A stretch of 64,000 nt of DNA, from contig NZ_JASTWJ010000001.1 in the NCBI RefSeq assembly GCF_030499515.1, positions 1,178,001 to 1,242,000 on the forward strand, given 5' to 3'. Source of the stretch: Streptomyces sp. DT2A-34. Lineage in GTDB: Bacteria; Actinomycetota; Actinomycetes; Streptomycetales; Streptomycetaceae. Positions 1-8,239 of the stretch are shown here, piece by piece. The position numbers and the translations under genes were made by a program. The notes beneath the pieces are model-generated. The model was not told the origin of the DNA. It saw only the letters and a program-made list of their open reading frames with translations, and did no database searches. Within the stretch, counting starts at the first letter, position 1. Each line of letters starts with the position of its first letter.

Positions 1-917
1 CGTCCCGGCTGCGCACGCGCGGGGAGATCCGCCTCAACGGCGCCACGGTCAGCGGCTCGCTCCGGCTGGAGGACGCCGAGCTCCGTCATCCCGGCGGCTT
101 CGTCCTCAACGCCGAGGCCCTCGACGTGGGCGCCAACGTCCTCGGCCGGCGGCTGAGCGCACACGGCCGTATCGACCTGCGCGGCGCCCGCATACCCGGT
201 CGGCTCGACCTGCTGTACAGCCGGTTGTCCCACCCCGGCGGCACCGCGATGCGGGCGAGCAGCTGTGTCATCGGCGAGGTGTGGCTGCGCAAGGGTCCGC
301 CGATCGAGGGCATGCTCAACCTGCGCCGCTCCCAGATAGAACACCTCAACCTGGAGCCGGAGATGCTCCCGGACCAGGTCCGCCTGCTCGACCTCACCTA
401 TGTCTCCCTGACCCCGCACGTGCCGCCCGAGCATCGGCTGCCCATGCTGGAGCGGGACGAGGACACGTTCGACCCGCACGGATACGAGCAGTTGACGGCC
501 GCCTACCGCCGCACCGGCGACGACCACGCCGCCCGCCTCGTCCAGCTCGCCAAGCAGCGCCACCACCGCACGACCCTGCCCTGGTACGGCCGGCTGTGGG
601 GCCACGTCCAGGACGCCACCGTCGGCTACGGTTTCCGGCCGATGCGCGCCCTGGGCTGGCTGCTGTCCCTGCTCGCCGTCGGCTCCATCGCCTTCGCGCT
701 GCACACACCCCCGGCGCTGAAGGCCGACGAGGCTCCGCAGTTCAACCCGGTGTTCTACACCCTCGACCTGCTGCTGCCGGTGATCTCCTTCGGGCAGGAA
801 CCGGCGTTCGCGCCGCAGGGCGGGCAGCAGTGGCTGTCGTACGTCCTCGTCCTCACCGGCTGGATCCTCGCCACGACGGTCGTCGCCGGCGTGACGCGGA
901 CCGTCAACCGCCAGTAG
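1..917 (+). CDS. Membrane protein with repetitive N-terminal region, 5' end outside window
   Basis: The reading frame is open from base 3, so the gene begins upstream of the window; the visible part is about 304 residues. The N-terminal portion has short hydrophobic turns such as GEIRLNGATVSGSLRLEDAEL and GRIDLRGARIPGRLDLL, which suggest a pentapeptide- or beta-helix-like stack. The C-terminal portion has about three membrane segments (LGWLLSLLAVGSIAFAL, VFYTLDLLLPVISF, WLSYVLVLTGWILATTVV). Streptomyces homologues are often labelled membrane-associated oxidoreductase, but I see no cofactor-binding motif here, so I do not endorse an enzymatic role. It converges on the next gene with only 6 bp between stops. 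Confidence 0.75.
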   Translation, partial: SRLRTRGEIRLNGATVSGSLRLEDAELRHPGGFVLNAEALDVGANVLGRRLSAHGRIDLRGARIPGRLDLLYSRLSHPGGTAMRASSCVIGEVWLRKGPPIEGMLNLRRSQIEHLNLEPEMLPDQVRLLDLTYVSLTPHVPPEHRLPMLERDEDTFDPHGYEQLTAAYRRTGDDHAARLVQLAKQRHHRTTLPWYGRLWGHVQDATVGYGFRPMRALGWLLSLLAVGSIAFALHTPPALKADEAPQFNPVFYTLDLLLPVISFGQEPAFAPQGGQQWLSYVLVLTGWILATTVVAGVTRTVNRQ

Positions 918-923
918 GCCGGC

Positions 924-2711
924 TCAACGGCTGGGCCTGAGAACGTGCTGGGCGGCAAGCCGCACCGGCGCGTTCTGGGCGCCGTAGCCCCGGTAGCCGT
1001 CCCGCTGCACGAGCTCGAAGAAGACGCGGCCGACCGTCACCGTGTAGCAGTGCCGGAACTCGCCGTACGGGTCACGGTCGTAGAGGATGCCCAGCTCGCG
1101 ATACGTCTCCAGCTCGCCGTCCGCGAACTCGTACCGCGCTCCCAGGTCGTCGTAGTAGTTGGCGGGGATGGGCAGCAGACGTCCGCCCGCCTCCCGGTAG
1201 CGCCGGGCCGCGGCGATCACGTCGTCCGTGGCCAGCGCGATGTGCTGGGCGTGCACGGTGTCGTCGGTCGGTGCCGCGCCGACGCTCAGGGCGATACGGA
1301 CGCTGCCGTCGGGGTTGGTGACGGCGCGGCTGCGCATCAGGCCGTACGGGTCGGCGACGTCGACGCTCTCCTGGGCGTGCAGGCCGAGGACGCTGCGGTG
1401 GAAGAGGGTCGCCTCGTCGTAGTGGTGCCAGGGCTGGGTGAGGGCGAGGTGGTCGATGCGGTGCACGCCCGCAGCCGCGGTCTCGTGCTCGATGTCCGTG
1501 AAGTCGGCGCGCCAGTTGGGCAGTTCGGGACGGTCCGTGGCGCAGAAGAAGAGTTCGGTGCCGTCGGGCGCCGCGACCGCGTCCAGTGGGGCGTCCTGCG
1601 GGGCGCGGCGGCGGGGCAGGACGGGGGCGAGGAGGTCCTCGGCGCGGCGGGCCGCTCCGGTGGGGTCCGGTGACTCCAGGCCGATGGCGGCGAGTCCGGT
1701 GCCGTCGCGGCGGGCGGAGCCGGCGGTGTTCACCAGGACGCGGGCCTCGCCCTGCTCCCACAGGTCGACCGGTTTGCTGCGGTGCCGTGCGGTGCGGGCG
1801 AAGCCCAGGGCGCCGAGTACGGCCGAGACCGGTTCGGCGTCGGGGGTGACCAGTTCCGCGAAGGTGACGCCGGTGGGGACGACGGGGGCGGGCGGTGCGG
1901 CCCGGCCGACCGTCTCCTGGAGGACCAGCAGGGAGCGGTGGGCGTCCACGGCCGTCGGGCCGGCCTCGGCCTGGCGGAAGACGTCGTTGAAGACCTCGAG
2001 GGAGAGGGGGCCGTCGTATCCCGTGTGCAGGACGTGGCGTACCAGTCCGGCGACGTCGAAGCCGCCCTGTCCGGGGAAGCAGCGGTAGTGGCGGCTCCAC
2101 TGCAGGACGTCCATCGCGAGCAGCGGGGCGTCCGCCAGTTGGAGGAAGAAGATCTTCTCGCCGGGGATGTCCTCGATGCCCTTGGGATCGGAACCGCGGG
2201 AGAGGATGTGGAAGCTGTCCAGGCAGGTGCCGAGCGCGGGGTGGCCGGCGGCCTCGACGATGCGCCAGGCGTGGTCGTAGGTGCTGACGTGCCGTCCCCA
2301 GGCGAGCGCCTCGTAGGCCACGCGGATGCCGAAGTCCTGGGCCAGGTCGGCGAGTCGGGACAGGTGCCCGGCGGCGAGCGCGTCGTCGTCCACGGCCAGG
2401 GGATGGACGCTGGAGCAGACGAGGACGGTGTCGGCGCCGAGCCGCCGCATCAGCTCGAACTTGTGCCGGGCGCGGCGCAGATTGCGGGCGAACTCGTCGG
2501 CGGGCACGGCCTCGATGTCCCGCATCGGCTGGTACAGGTCGATGGTGAGGCCGAGGTCGGCGCACCGGCCGCGGATCCCCTCGGGCGTGAGCGGGCTGGC
2601 CAGCAGGTCGTTCTCGAAGATCTCCACACCGTCGAAACCGGCCCGGGAGGCGGCCGTGAGTTTCTCCGTGAGGGATCCGCTGAGGGAGACGGTGGCGATG
2701 GACGTACGCAT
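924..2711 (-). CDS. quiC: 3-dehydroshikimate dehydratase fused to 4-hydroxyphenylpyruvate dioxygenase-like domains (QuiC type)
   Basis: A 595-residue bifunctional-looking protein. Residues 1 to about 280 form a sugar-phosphate isomerase/AP-endonuclease-2 type TIM barrel, expected to dehydrate 3-dehydroshikimate to protocatechuate. Residues from about 285 form tandem vicinal-oxygen-chelate domains of the HPPD family, with likely metal ligands in HRIDHLAL, HAQHIAL and the glutamate of VFFELVQRDGYRGYG. This fusion is known for pseudomonad and actinobacterial QuiC. The ATG follows an AGGAAGAGG ribosome site. It lies 33 bp downstream of a shikimate dehydrogenase gene on the same strand, which supports sequential steps of shikimate/quinate breakdown feeding the beta-ketoadipate pathway. 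Ring-cleavage genes are not in the window. Confidence 0.85.
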   Translation of the reverse strand: MRTSIATVSLSGSLTEKLTAASRAGFDGVEIFENDLLASPLTPEGIRGRCADLGLTIDLYQPMRDIEAVPADEFARNLRRARHKFELMRRLGADTVLVCSSVHPLAVDDDALAAGHLSRLADLAQDFGIRVAYEALAWGRHVSTYDHAWRIVEAAGHPALGTCLDSFHILSRGSDPKGIEDIPGEKIFFLQLADAPLLAMDVLQWSRHYRCFPGQGGFDVAGLVRHVLHTGYDGPLSLEVFNDVFRQAEAGPTAVDAHRSLLVLQETVGRAAPPAPVVPTGVTFAELVTPDAEPVSAVLGALGFARTARHRSKPVDLWEQGEARVLVNTAGSARRDGTGLAAIGLESPDPTGAARRAEDLLAPVLPRRRAPQDAPLDAVAAPDGTELFFCATDRPELPNWRADFTDIEHETAAAGVHRIDHLALTQPWHHYDEATLFHRSVLGLHAQESVDVADPYGLMRSRAVTNPDGSVRIALSVGAAPTDDTVHAQHIALATDDVIAAARRYREAGGRLLPIPANYYDDLGARYEFADGELETYRELGILYDRDPYGEFRHCYTVTVGRVFFELVQRDGYRGYGAQNAPVRLAAQHVLRPSR

Positions 2712-2744
2712 GCCGATACCTCTTCCTACCTGTCCTTGACTGTC

Positions 2745-3629
2745 CTACCTCGGGGTTCCTACGGGTCCCGCCAGTTCGGCGATGTCCGCGAGCATCCGCG
2801 CGCTGTCGGGCTCGCGCCCGGTGAACAGGCGGAACGCGTCCACGGCCTGGAAGACAGCCATCCCGCCCCCGTCCAGAGTGGCGCAGCCGATCGCGCGGGC
2901 GGTACGCAGCAGCTCCGTCTCCAGCGGACGGTAGACGACCTCGGCGACCCACAGGCCAGGGTGCAGCAGCTCGGCAGGCAGGGGCAGGCCGGGGTGGGCG
3001 GCCATGCCCGTGGGGGTGGCGTGCACGAGACCGTCGGCGTGGCCCAGCAGCGCGGGGAGCGCGTCGAGAGCGGCGCCGACCGCGCGGCCGGCGCCGAAGT
3101 GCCGGTTCAGGGAGGCGGCGAGATCGGCGGCCCGGTCGGCCAGTGCGTCGACCACGGTGACCCGCTCGGCGCCGAGCGTCAGCATGGCGTGCGCCACGGC
3201 CGCGCCCGCGCCCCCGGCGCCCAGCTGCACGACCCGCTCCAGCGGCACGTCGGGCAGCCCGCGCGCGAAGGAGGCGGCGAAGCCGGTGACGTCCGTGTTG
3301 TGGCCGACGGACCGGCCGTCCTCGAACACGACGGTGTTGACCGCGCCCAGCGCCTCGGCCTGCGGGGCCAGCGCGTCCAGATGCCCGATGACGAGCTGCT
3401 TGCACGGGTGCGTGATGTTGAGCCCGTCGAAGCCCAGGTCACGGGCGGCCCGCACCAGGTCGCCCACCGCCTCGGGCGCGGCGCCGAGCGCGTCGATGTC
3501 GATGAGCCGGTACAGATAGCGCAGACCCTGCCGGTCGGCCTCCCGCTCGTGCAGCGCCGGGCTGAGCGACGGGCCGATGCCGGAACCGATCAGCCCGACG
3601 AGATACGAGTCCTTGGCGTCCTTGGCCAC
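2745..3629 (-). CDS. aroE: Shikimate (quinate/shikimate) dehydrogenase, probably catabolic
   Basis: A 294-residue protein with the AroE signature order: GPSLSPALHE (substrate serines), NITHPCK carrying the catalytic lysine, GHNTDVTGF with the substrate aspartate, GAGGAGAAVAHAML as the nucleotide-binding loop, and a C-terminal GGGMAVFQAVDAF helix. It interconverts shikimate and 3-dehydroshikimate with NAD(P). The GTG start is set by an AGGAGG site about 8 nt upstream. Its place as first gene of an operon with the dehydratase, facing a TetR gene and a shikimate-type importer, favours a degradative role over the housekeeping pathway. Cofactor preference cannot be read with certainty. Confidence 0.87.
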   Translation of the reverse strand: MAKDAKDSYLVGLIGSGIGPSLSPALHEREADRQGLRYLYRLIDIDALGAAPEAVGDLVRAARDLGFDGLNITHPCKQLVIGHLDALAPQAEALGAVNTVVFEDGRSVGHNTDVTGFAASFARGLPDVPLERVVQLGAGGAGAAVAHAMLTLGAERVTVVDALADRAADLAASLNRHFGAGRAVGAALDALPALLGHADGLVHATPTGMAAHPGLPLPAELLHPGLWVAEVVYRPLETELLRTARAIGCATLDGGGMAVFQAVDAFRLFTGREPDSARMLADIAELAGPVGTPR

Positions 3630-3653
3630 CGGGGGAACCTCCTGAGCGGCTCA

Positions 3654-3678
3654 TTAATGTACGAACTAGTGAGTTAGT
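3654..3678 (-). promoter_or_regulatory. Putative TetR operator upstream of aroE-quiC
   Basis: Read on the minus strand, this 25-bp segment follows the pattern ACTAACT-N2-C-N-AGT-N2-GT-N2-ATTA. The same pattern recurs at 4530-4554 in front of the importer gene, with 17 of 25 positions identical in the same orientation relative to the regulated gene. The core AACT-N4-AGTT is a small palindrome, as expected for a TetR dimer. It lies about 25 bp upstream of the dehydrogenase start and about 120 bp before the TetR gene. The pairing of the two sites is seen directly; binding by the neighbouring TetR is inferred. Confidence 0.6.
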
Positions 3679-3800
3679 CATAGCAGGAGGCGCGGCACTT
3701 GGGAAGGCCTGGCACCGCACGCGCCGCGAGGCGCCTTCTACAATCACCGGCACGGGAGCAAGCCACCGGGGGCACGCTCGCATCTCGCCGAAGGAACCCG

Positions 3801-4466
3801 ATGACCAGCGTCGACGAACCGGCACGACCGAACGGGCGGATCCGTGACGCCGCCCGCACCCAGGCCGAGATCCTCGACGTCGCGACGCAGGAGTTCGCCC
3901 GGGTCGGCTTCGCCGGCGCCCGGGTCGACGACATCGCCGCCCGCACCCGCACCACGAAGCGGATGATCTACTACTACTTCGGCGGCAAGGAGCAGCTGTT
4001 CACGGCCGTGCTGGAGCGCGCGTACGGCGTGATCCGGGAGGCCGAGCAGCAGCTCGACGTCGAGCACCTGGACCCGGTCGCGGCCATCCGCCGCCTGGCC
4101 GAGCTGACCTTCGACCACCACGAGCAGCACCCCGACTTCATCCGCCTGGTCACCATCGAGAACATCCACGGGGCCGAGCACATCGCCGCCTCCGAGAAGC
4201 TCGGCAAGATCGGCTCACCGGCGCTGGACGTGATCCGCCGGATCCTGGAGTCGGGACAGGAGTCCGGCCTGTTCACGGCCGACGTCGACGCCGTCGACCT
4301 GCACGCGATGATCAGCTCCTTCTGCTTCTTCCGGGTCTCCAACCGGCACACCTTCGGCGCCCTGTTCGGCCGTGACCTGGTGGATCCGGCCCAGCGCGAG
4401 CACTACCGCGCGATGCTCGGCGACATGGTGATCGCGTACCTGACCGCGGAGCGCGCGGCGGACTGA
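3801..4466 (+). CDS. TetR-family regulator, probable regulator of the shikimate catabolic genes
   Basis: A 221-residue protein starting at MTSVDEPARP, preceded by a GAAGGAA ribosome site. Residues about 15-65 form the TetR helix-turn-helix, with TQAEILDVATQEFARVGFAGARVDDIAARTRTTKRMIYYYF split over helices 1-4 and the usual YYYFGGKEQLF recognition end. The C-terminal half is an all-helical ligand/dimer domain. It sits divergent from the dehydrogenase operon and in the same direction as the importer. Two copies of one operator-like motif flank the gene, so it is probably the local repressor; the inducer (shikimate, quinate or dehydroshikimate) is a guess. Confidence 0.82.
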   Translation: MTSVDEPARPNGRIRDAARTQAEILDVATQEFARVGFAGARVDDIAARTRTTKRMIYYYFGGKEQLFTAVLERAYGVIREAEQQLDVEHLDPVAAIRRLAELTFDHHEQHPDFIRLVTIENIHGAEHIAASEKLGKIGSPALDVIRRILESGQESGLFTADVDAVDLHAMISSFCFFRVSNRHTFGALFGRDLVDPAQREHYRAMLGDMVIAYLTAERAAD

Positions 4467-4486
4467 AGTCGTCCGGCACGACCCCC

Positions 4487-4554
4487 TTGACAGCCGGGAA
4501 ACGTGGGCGCAACATCCGTAGCCACCGCTACTAACTATCCAGTGGGTTAATTAG
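4487..4554 (+). promoter_or_regulatory. Promoter and second TetR operator upstream of the importer
   Basis: A perfect TTGACA at 4487-4492 is followed 17-18 bp later by a poor -10 candidate (CAACAT, 4510-4515). The operator-like segment 4530-4554 shares ACTAACT-N2-C-N-AGT-N2-GT-N2-ATTA with the site upstream of the dehydrogenase. It lies just downstream of the likely transcription start, a position suited to repression. The first coding base of the importer is about 77 bp further on. Confidence 0.55.
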
Positions 4555-4631
4555 CCGGGATCCGGCACTTCCCCTCTTTCCTCGTTTCCGCTCACTCCAC
4601 TTATGTTGGAGTCCCCTCGAAGGAGCACGCC

Positions 4632-5978
4632 GTGTCCGTCCCCGCCCCCCAGGCCCCGCCAGGGCAGCCGAAGAAAGCCGCGACCGCCGCCTGGATCGGC
4701 AGCGCCCTCGAGTACTACGACTTCTTCATCTACGGCAGCGCCGCCGCGCTGATCTTCCCCGAGGTCTTCTTCGACGAGTCCGACCCGGCGACCGCCACCC
4801 TGCTGTCGCTGGCCACGTTCGGTGTGGCGTACGCCGCCCGGCCGGTCGGCGCGCTGTTCCTCGGTCACTTCGGCGACCGCATGGGCCGTAAGAAGATCAT
4901 GGTCTTCACGCTGATCCTGATGGGCGTGTCGACGTTCCTCATCGGCTGTCTGCCGACCCGCGAACAGGTCGGCACCCTGGCGCCCGTCCTGCTGGTGCTG
5001 TGCCGGGTGCTGCAGGGCATCTCGGCGGCGGGCGAGCAGGCCAGCGCCAACTCGATGACCTTGGAACACGCGCCACCGCACCGGCGCGGCTTCTTCACCA
5101 GCTTCACGCTGAGCGGCACGCAGGGCGGGCAGTTGCTGGCCACCCTGGTCTTCATCCCGGTCGCCGCGCTGCCGGAGGAGCAGCTGCTGTCGTGGGGCTG
5201 GCGGGTTCCGTTCTGGATGAGCATCGCGGTCGCCGTCGTCGGCTATGTCATCCGCCGCAAGCTGGAGGAGACCCCGGCCTTCGAGCAGCAGGCCGCCACG
5301 GAGGGCGTCGTCAAGATGCCGCTCGCGGTGCTGATGCGGGAGCACTGGGCGGATGTGCTGCGGGTGATCGGCGGTGCGCTGGTCGCCTCGGTCAGCACGA
5401 TCTTCACGGTGTGGTCGCTGTCGTACGCCACGAGTGACTCGGTCGGGATGAGCAAGTCCTCCATGCTGTGGGTGGGCGCTCTCGCCAACCTGGTCGCGCT
5501 CGCCGCGATCCCGCTGTGGGCGACTCTGTCGGACCGCATCGGCCGCCGCCCGGTATTCCTGATCGGCGCGGCCGGCAGCGCGGTGATGATGTTCCTCTAC
5601 CTGTGGTCGATCTCCACCGGCTCCTACCCGCTGACCCTGCTGCTGGGCATCGTCACCTTCGGTGTGGTCTACAGCGCCGCGAACGGCGTGTGGCCGTCCT
5701 TCTACGGCGAGATGTTCTCCACCCGGGTCCGCCTGTCCGGCATGGCCATCGGCACCCAGATCGGCTTCGCGGTCGCCGGGTTCGCGGTCACCTTCGCCGC
5801 GCAGATCGCCGGCCCGAACGGCGACGACTGGGCCGCGGTGGCCCTGTTCACGGCCGCCCTGTGCGTGCCGCCGGTCGTGGCCGCCCTCTCCGCTCGCGAG
5901 ACCGCCAGGATCCCGACGGAGCAGCTCGGCGAGCGCTCGGCCCGGGAGGCCGCGCAGCCGGAGACGGTGACGGCCTGA
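4632..5978 (+). CDS. shiA: MFS metabolite:H+ symporter, shikimate transporter-like (ShiA/MHS family)
   Basis: A 448-residue integral membrane protein with about 12 helices. MHS-family marks are the N-terminal LEYYDFFIYGSAAALIF helix, the GHFGDRMGRKKIMV loop between helices 2 and 3, and DRIGRRPVF in the second half. It probably imports shikimate or a related cyclohexane carboxylate with protons. The GTG start follows an AGGAG site 6 nt upstream. It lies downstream of the TetR gene with its own promoter and operator-like site. ShiA, dicarboxylate and proline symporters share these motifs, so the substrate rests on the neighbouring dehydrogenase and dehydratase genes. Confidence 0.82.
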   Translation: MSVPAPQAPPGQPKKAATAAWIGSALEYYDFFIYGSAAALIFPEVFFDESDPATATLLSLATFGVAYAARPVGALFLGHFGDRMGRKKIMVFTLILMGVSTFLIGCLPTREQVGTLAPVLLVLCRVLQGISAAGEQASANSMTLEHAPPHRRGFFTSFTLSGTQGGQLLATLVFIPVAALPEEQLLSWGWRVPFWMSIAVAVVGYVIRRKLEETPAFEQQAATEGVVKMPLAVLMREHWADVLRVIGGALVASVSTIFTVWSLSYATSDSVGMSKSSMLWVGALANLVALAAIPLWATLSDRIGRRPVFLIGAAGSAVMMFLYLWSISTGSYPLTLLLGIVTFGVVYSAANGVWPSFYGEMFSTRVRLSGMAIGTQIGFAVAGFAVTFAAQIAGPNGDDWAAVALFTAALCVPPVVAALSARETARIPTEQLGERSAREAAQPETVTA

Positions 5979-6017
5979 TCCTGCGCTGAGCTCGCGCTGA
6001 TCTCGCACGAACCCCGC

Positions 6018-6049
6018 AGTCCCCGGACGCCATGACGGCTCCGGGGACT
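6018..6049. terminator. Bidirectional hairpin terminator between convergent genes
   Basis: Perfect 10-bp arms AGTCCCCGGA (6018-6027) and TCCGGGGACT (6040-6049) flank a 12-nt loop. It sits in the 77-bp gap between the importer and the convergent glycosyltransferase gene. Confidence 0.65.
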
Positions 6050-6055
6050 CGGGCC

Positions 6056-8239
6056 TCACTCCGACACGAGCAGCTCCGTCCAGGCCTGTGCGACCCGCTC
6101 CAGCGAGAAGCCCTCCCGGACCTGCGTGCGGGCCAGCTCCCCGGCGGACCGCCAGCCGTCCTCCCCGAGCGCGGCGATCGCCTCCGCCATCGCCTCGGGG
6201 CTGTCGTGGATCCACCGCCGGTCGTAGATCTCGTCCGCCCCGGGCCACGGCAGCAGTGACGGTACGGCGCCGGAGGCCATCCCCTCGGCGGGCGCGAGGT
6301 GGAAGCTCTCGTCGTCGCTGGTGGACAGCACATGACCGACCCGCCTCAGCCAGCCCGCCACGTCCGGCCCGAAGCTGTCGAAGACGACGGCGCCTTCGAG
6401 GAGCGGCGAGGTCTGCATACGGTGCAGTACGGCGTCGTAGTGCTCACGTTCCTCGGGCTTGTTCCAGATCCACCAGTACTCCCAGGGCGGCTTGGACTTG
6501 ACCGACAGATGCCAGCGCCGGTCCCGGGCGCGCAGCGCCTGCAGCACGTCGAGGCCGAGGTCGAGGCGTTTGCGGCTGGGTGCGATGCCGATCATGCCGA
6601 GGCGGTGGTGGGCGCCCGGCGCCTTCGGGCGGTCGAGCTGGTGGGTGTCCACCCAGTTGGGGACGACCACGACCTTCGAGTCGGGCCAGCCGGTGTGCTC
6701 GCGGGTGCGGCGGGCGTAGTACGGGCTGACGCACACCACCCGGTCGACGGCGTCGATGTCGACCTGGCGGGGCCACGGGGCGTCCAGTTCGAAGCGGTGC
6801 AGCCGTACGACGAGCCGGCTGCCGCGCCGCTTGTGGCGGCTGTACCAGACGGCGGCCGGACCGCACCACTCGACGACCACCACGTCCGCCCAGTCGGCGA
6901 GTTCACGGCTCGCGTCCGGGTCGTGGCGGGACAGCGCCGGCCAGGCGTCGACCCGTACCTCCAGACCGGGCAGCGACCGGAAGTGGTCGAGGAGCCGGGT
7001 GAGGAACTTCAGGTCGTGCCCGGCGACCCCCACGCGCAGGGGTCGGCCGCGGTCCGTCACCTCGGCGGGTGCGGCGGGGAAGGCGCGGTCGAGGTGAGCG
7101 CGCCAACGGGCGGCCGCTTGGTCCAGGGTGTGGTGCCGGGCGGCCTCGCGGCAGCGGTCGGCCGCGAGACGGCGGGCCTCCGGTTCGCGCACCGCCCTCG
7201 CCACGGCTTCGGCGGCGTCGTCGAGTCCGGCGCGGCCGGGCACGAACAGCGGGTAGTCGACGCCGAGCAACGCCTCGTGCGCGGGTGTGCGGTTGAGCAC
7301 CACGGGCAGGCCCAGCGCCCCGAACTCCAGGACTTTGGTGGACAGTTCGAGGCTGGAGTCGAGCACCGGGTCCCGCCAGCCGAGGCCCACGTCGCAGTCC
7401 GCGGCGATGCGCATGGCCTCCTCGCGCGGCTGTCCGCCGTGGTGGTGGACGCCGGGCGTACCGGCCAGCGCCCGAGCCATGTCGGCCTGGAAGGAGGGGT
7501 GGGACGCGTCGTCATGGATCTTGTCGCCGACGGTGTGCAGTTCGGCGGGGACGCCTCGCTCGGCGAGCAGCTCCGGCAGCCGGGTCATGGACAGGGTGTT
7601 CCAGCGGGGCGCGAACTTGCCGGTGTAGACGAGGCGCAGTGGATCGTGGGGCCCGTCCCGGTCCGGCAGCGGAAAGCCGGGCTCGGGCACGGCGGGCGGA
7701 CTGAGCACGCACTTGCCGCAGGCCTCGGGCACCCAGGTCTCCAGGAAGCAGCGCAACTCCTCGGTCTGGCACAGGAGTCGGTGCGAGGCCTCGGCGATGC
7801 GGGCGAGTTCCGCACGGGCCGTCTCGGTCATCTCGGCGGCGGACTGCGGGATGTCGGTGAGGTAGGCCCAGATCCGCCCGTCGAACCGGCCGTCGGCGAC
7901 GATCCGCGAGACCAGCCGCCGGCCGCGCAGTACCAGCAGGTCGCAGGGTTCGTCCTCGTCGAGCCGGGTGAGCACCTGTGCGGCCTGCACCGGCGACATG
8001 GGCCGGTCGGCCAGGCCCGGGAGCAGCCGCTCCTCGTGCGGACACACCAGAGCGACCCCGGGCAGCTCGGCCAGCGGATCGGTCAACCGGCCGGTGCGGA
8101 TGGGTGCCTTGAGGACGAGCCGGGTCTCGCAGCCCGCCTGGGACAGGGCCTGCACCGTCGACTGCGCCCACACGGCGGAACCGTCGATGAGGTTGAGGTC
8201 CACATCGCCGTAGACGAGCGCCCGCAGCGTACGGCTCAT
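6056..8239 (-). CDS. Double-domain glycosyltransferase (two GT4-like modules)
   Basis: A 727-residue protein containing two GT-B type glycosyltransferase halves. The first (about 1-370) opens with ALVYGDVDLNLIDGSAVW and has a donor-domain stretch around VYTGKFAPRWN. The second (about 380-727) opens with RVGVAGHDLKFLTRLLDHF and has VVVPNWVD and IGIAPSRKRLDLGLD, ending with the late motif STSDDESFHLAPAEGMASG. It probably adds two sugars to a surface glycan in the cytosol. The ATG at 8239 overlaps the preceding stop by 4 bp (ATGA), which implies coupled translation and fixes the start. It is the last gene of the wecB-methyltransferase-coiled-coil operon. Confidence 0.82.
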   Translation of the reverse strand: MSRTLRALVYGDVDLNLIDGSAVWAQSTVQALSQAGCETRLVLKAPIRTGRLTDPLAELPGVALVCPHEERLLPGLADRPMSPVQAAQVLTRLDEDEPCDLLVLRGRRLVSRIVADGRFDGRIWAYLTDIPQSAAEMTETARAELARIAEASHRLLCQTEELRCFLETWVPEACGKCVLSPPAVPEPGFPLPDRDGPHDPLRLVYTGKFAPRWNTLSMTRLPELLAERGVPAELHTVGDKIHDDASHPSFQADMARALAGTPGVHHHGGQPREEAMRIAADCDVGLGWRDPVLDSSLELSTKVLEFGALGLPVVLNRTPAHEALLGVDYPLFVPGRAGLDDAAEAVARAVREPEARRLAADRCREAARHHTLDQAAARWRAHLDRAFPAAPAEVTDRGRPLRVGVAGHDLKFLTRLLDHFRSLPGLEVRVDAWPALSRHDPDASRELADWADVVVVEWCGPAAVWYSRHKRRGSRLVVRLHRFELDAPWPRQVDIDAVDRVVCVSPYYARRTREHTGWPDSKVVVVPNWVDTHQLDRPKAPGAHHRLGMIGIAPSRKRLDLGLDVLQALRARDRRWHLSVKSKPPWEYWWIWNKPEEREHYDAVLHRMQTSPLLEGAVVFDSFGPDVAGWLRRVGHVLSTSDDESFHLAPAEGMASGAVPSLLPWPGADEIYDRRWIHDSPEAMAEAIAALGEDGWRSAGELARTQVREGFSLERVAQAWTELLVSE

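Noticed and set aside
1072..3405. 777-aa antisense/alternate-frame ORF
   Set aside because: Arg/Pro/Ala-rich shadow of the dehydratase and dehydrogenase genes with no family similarity.
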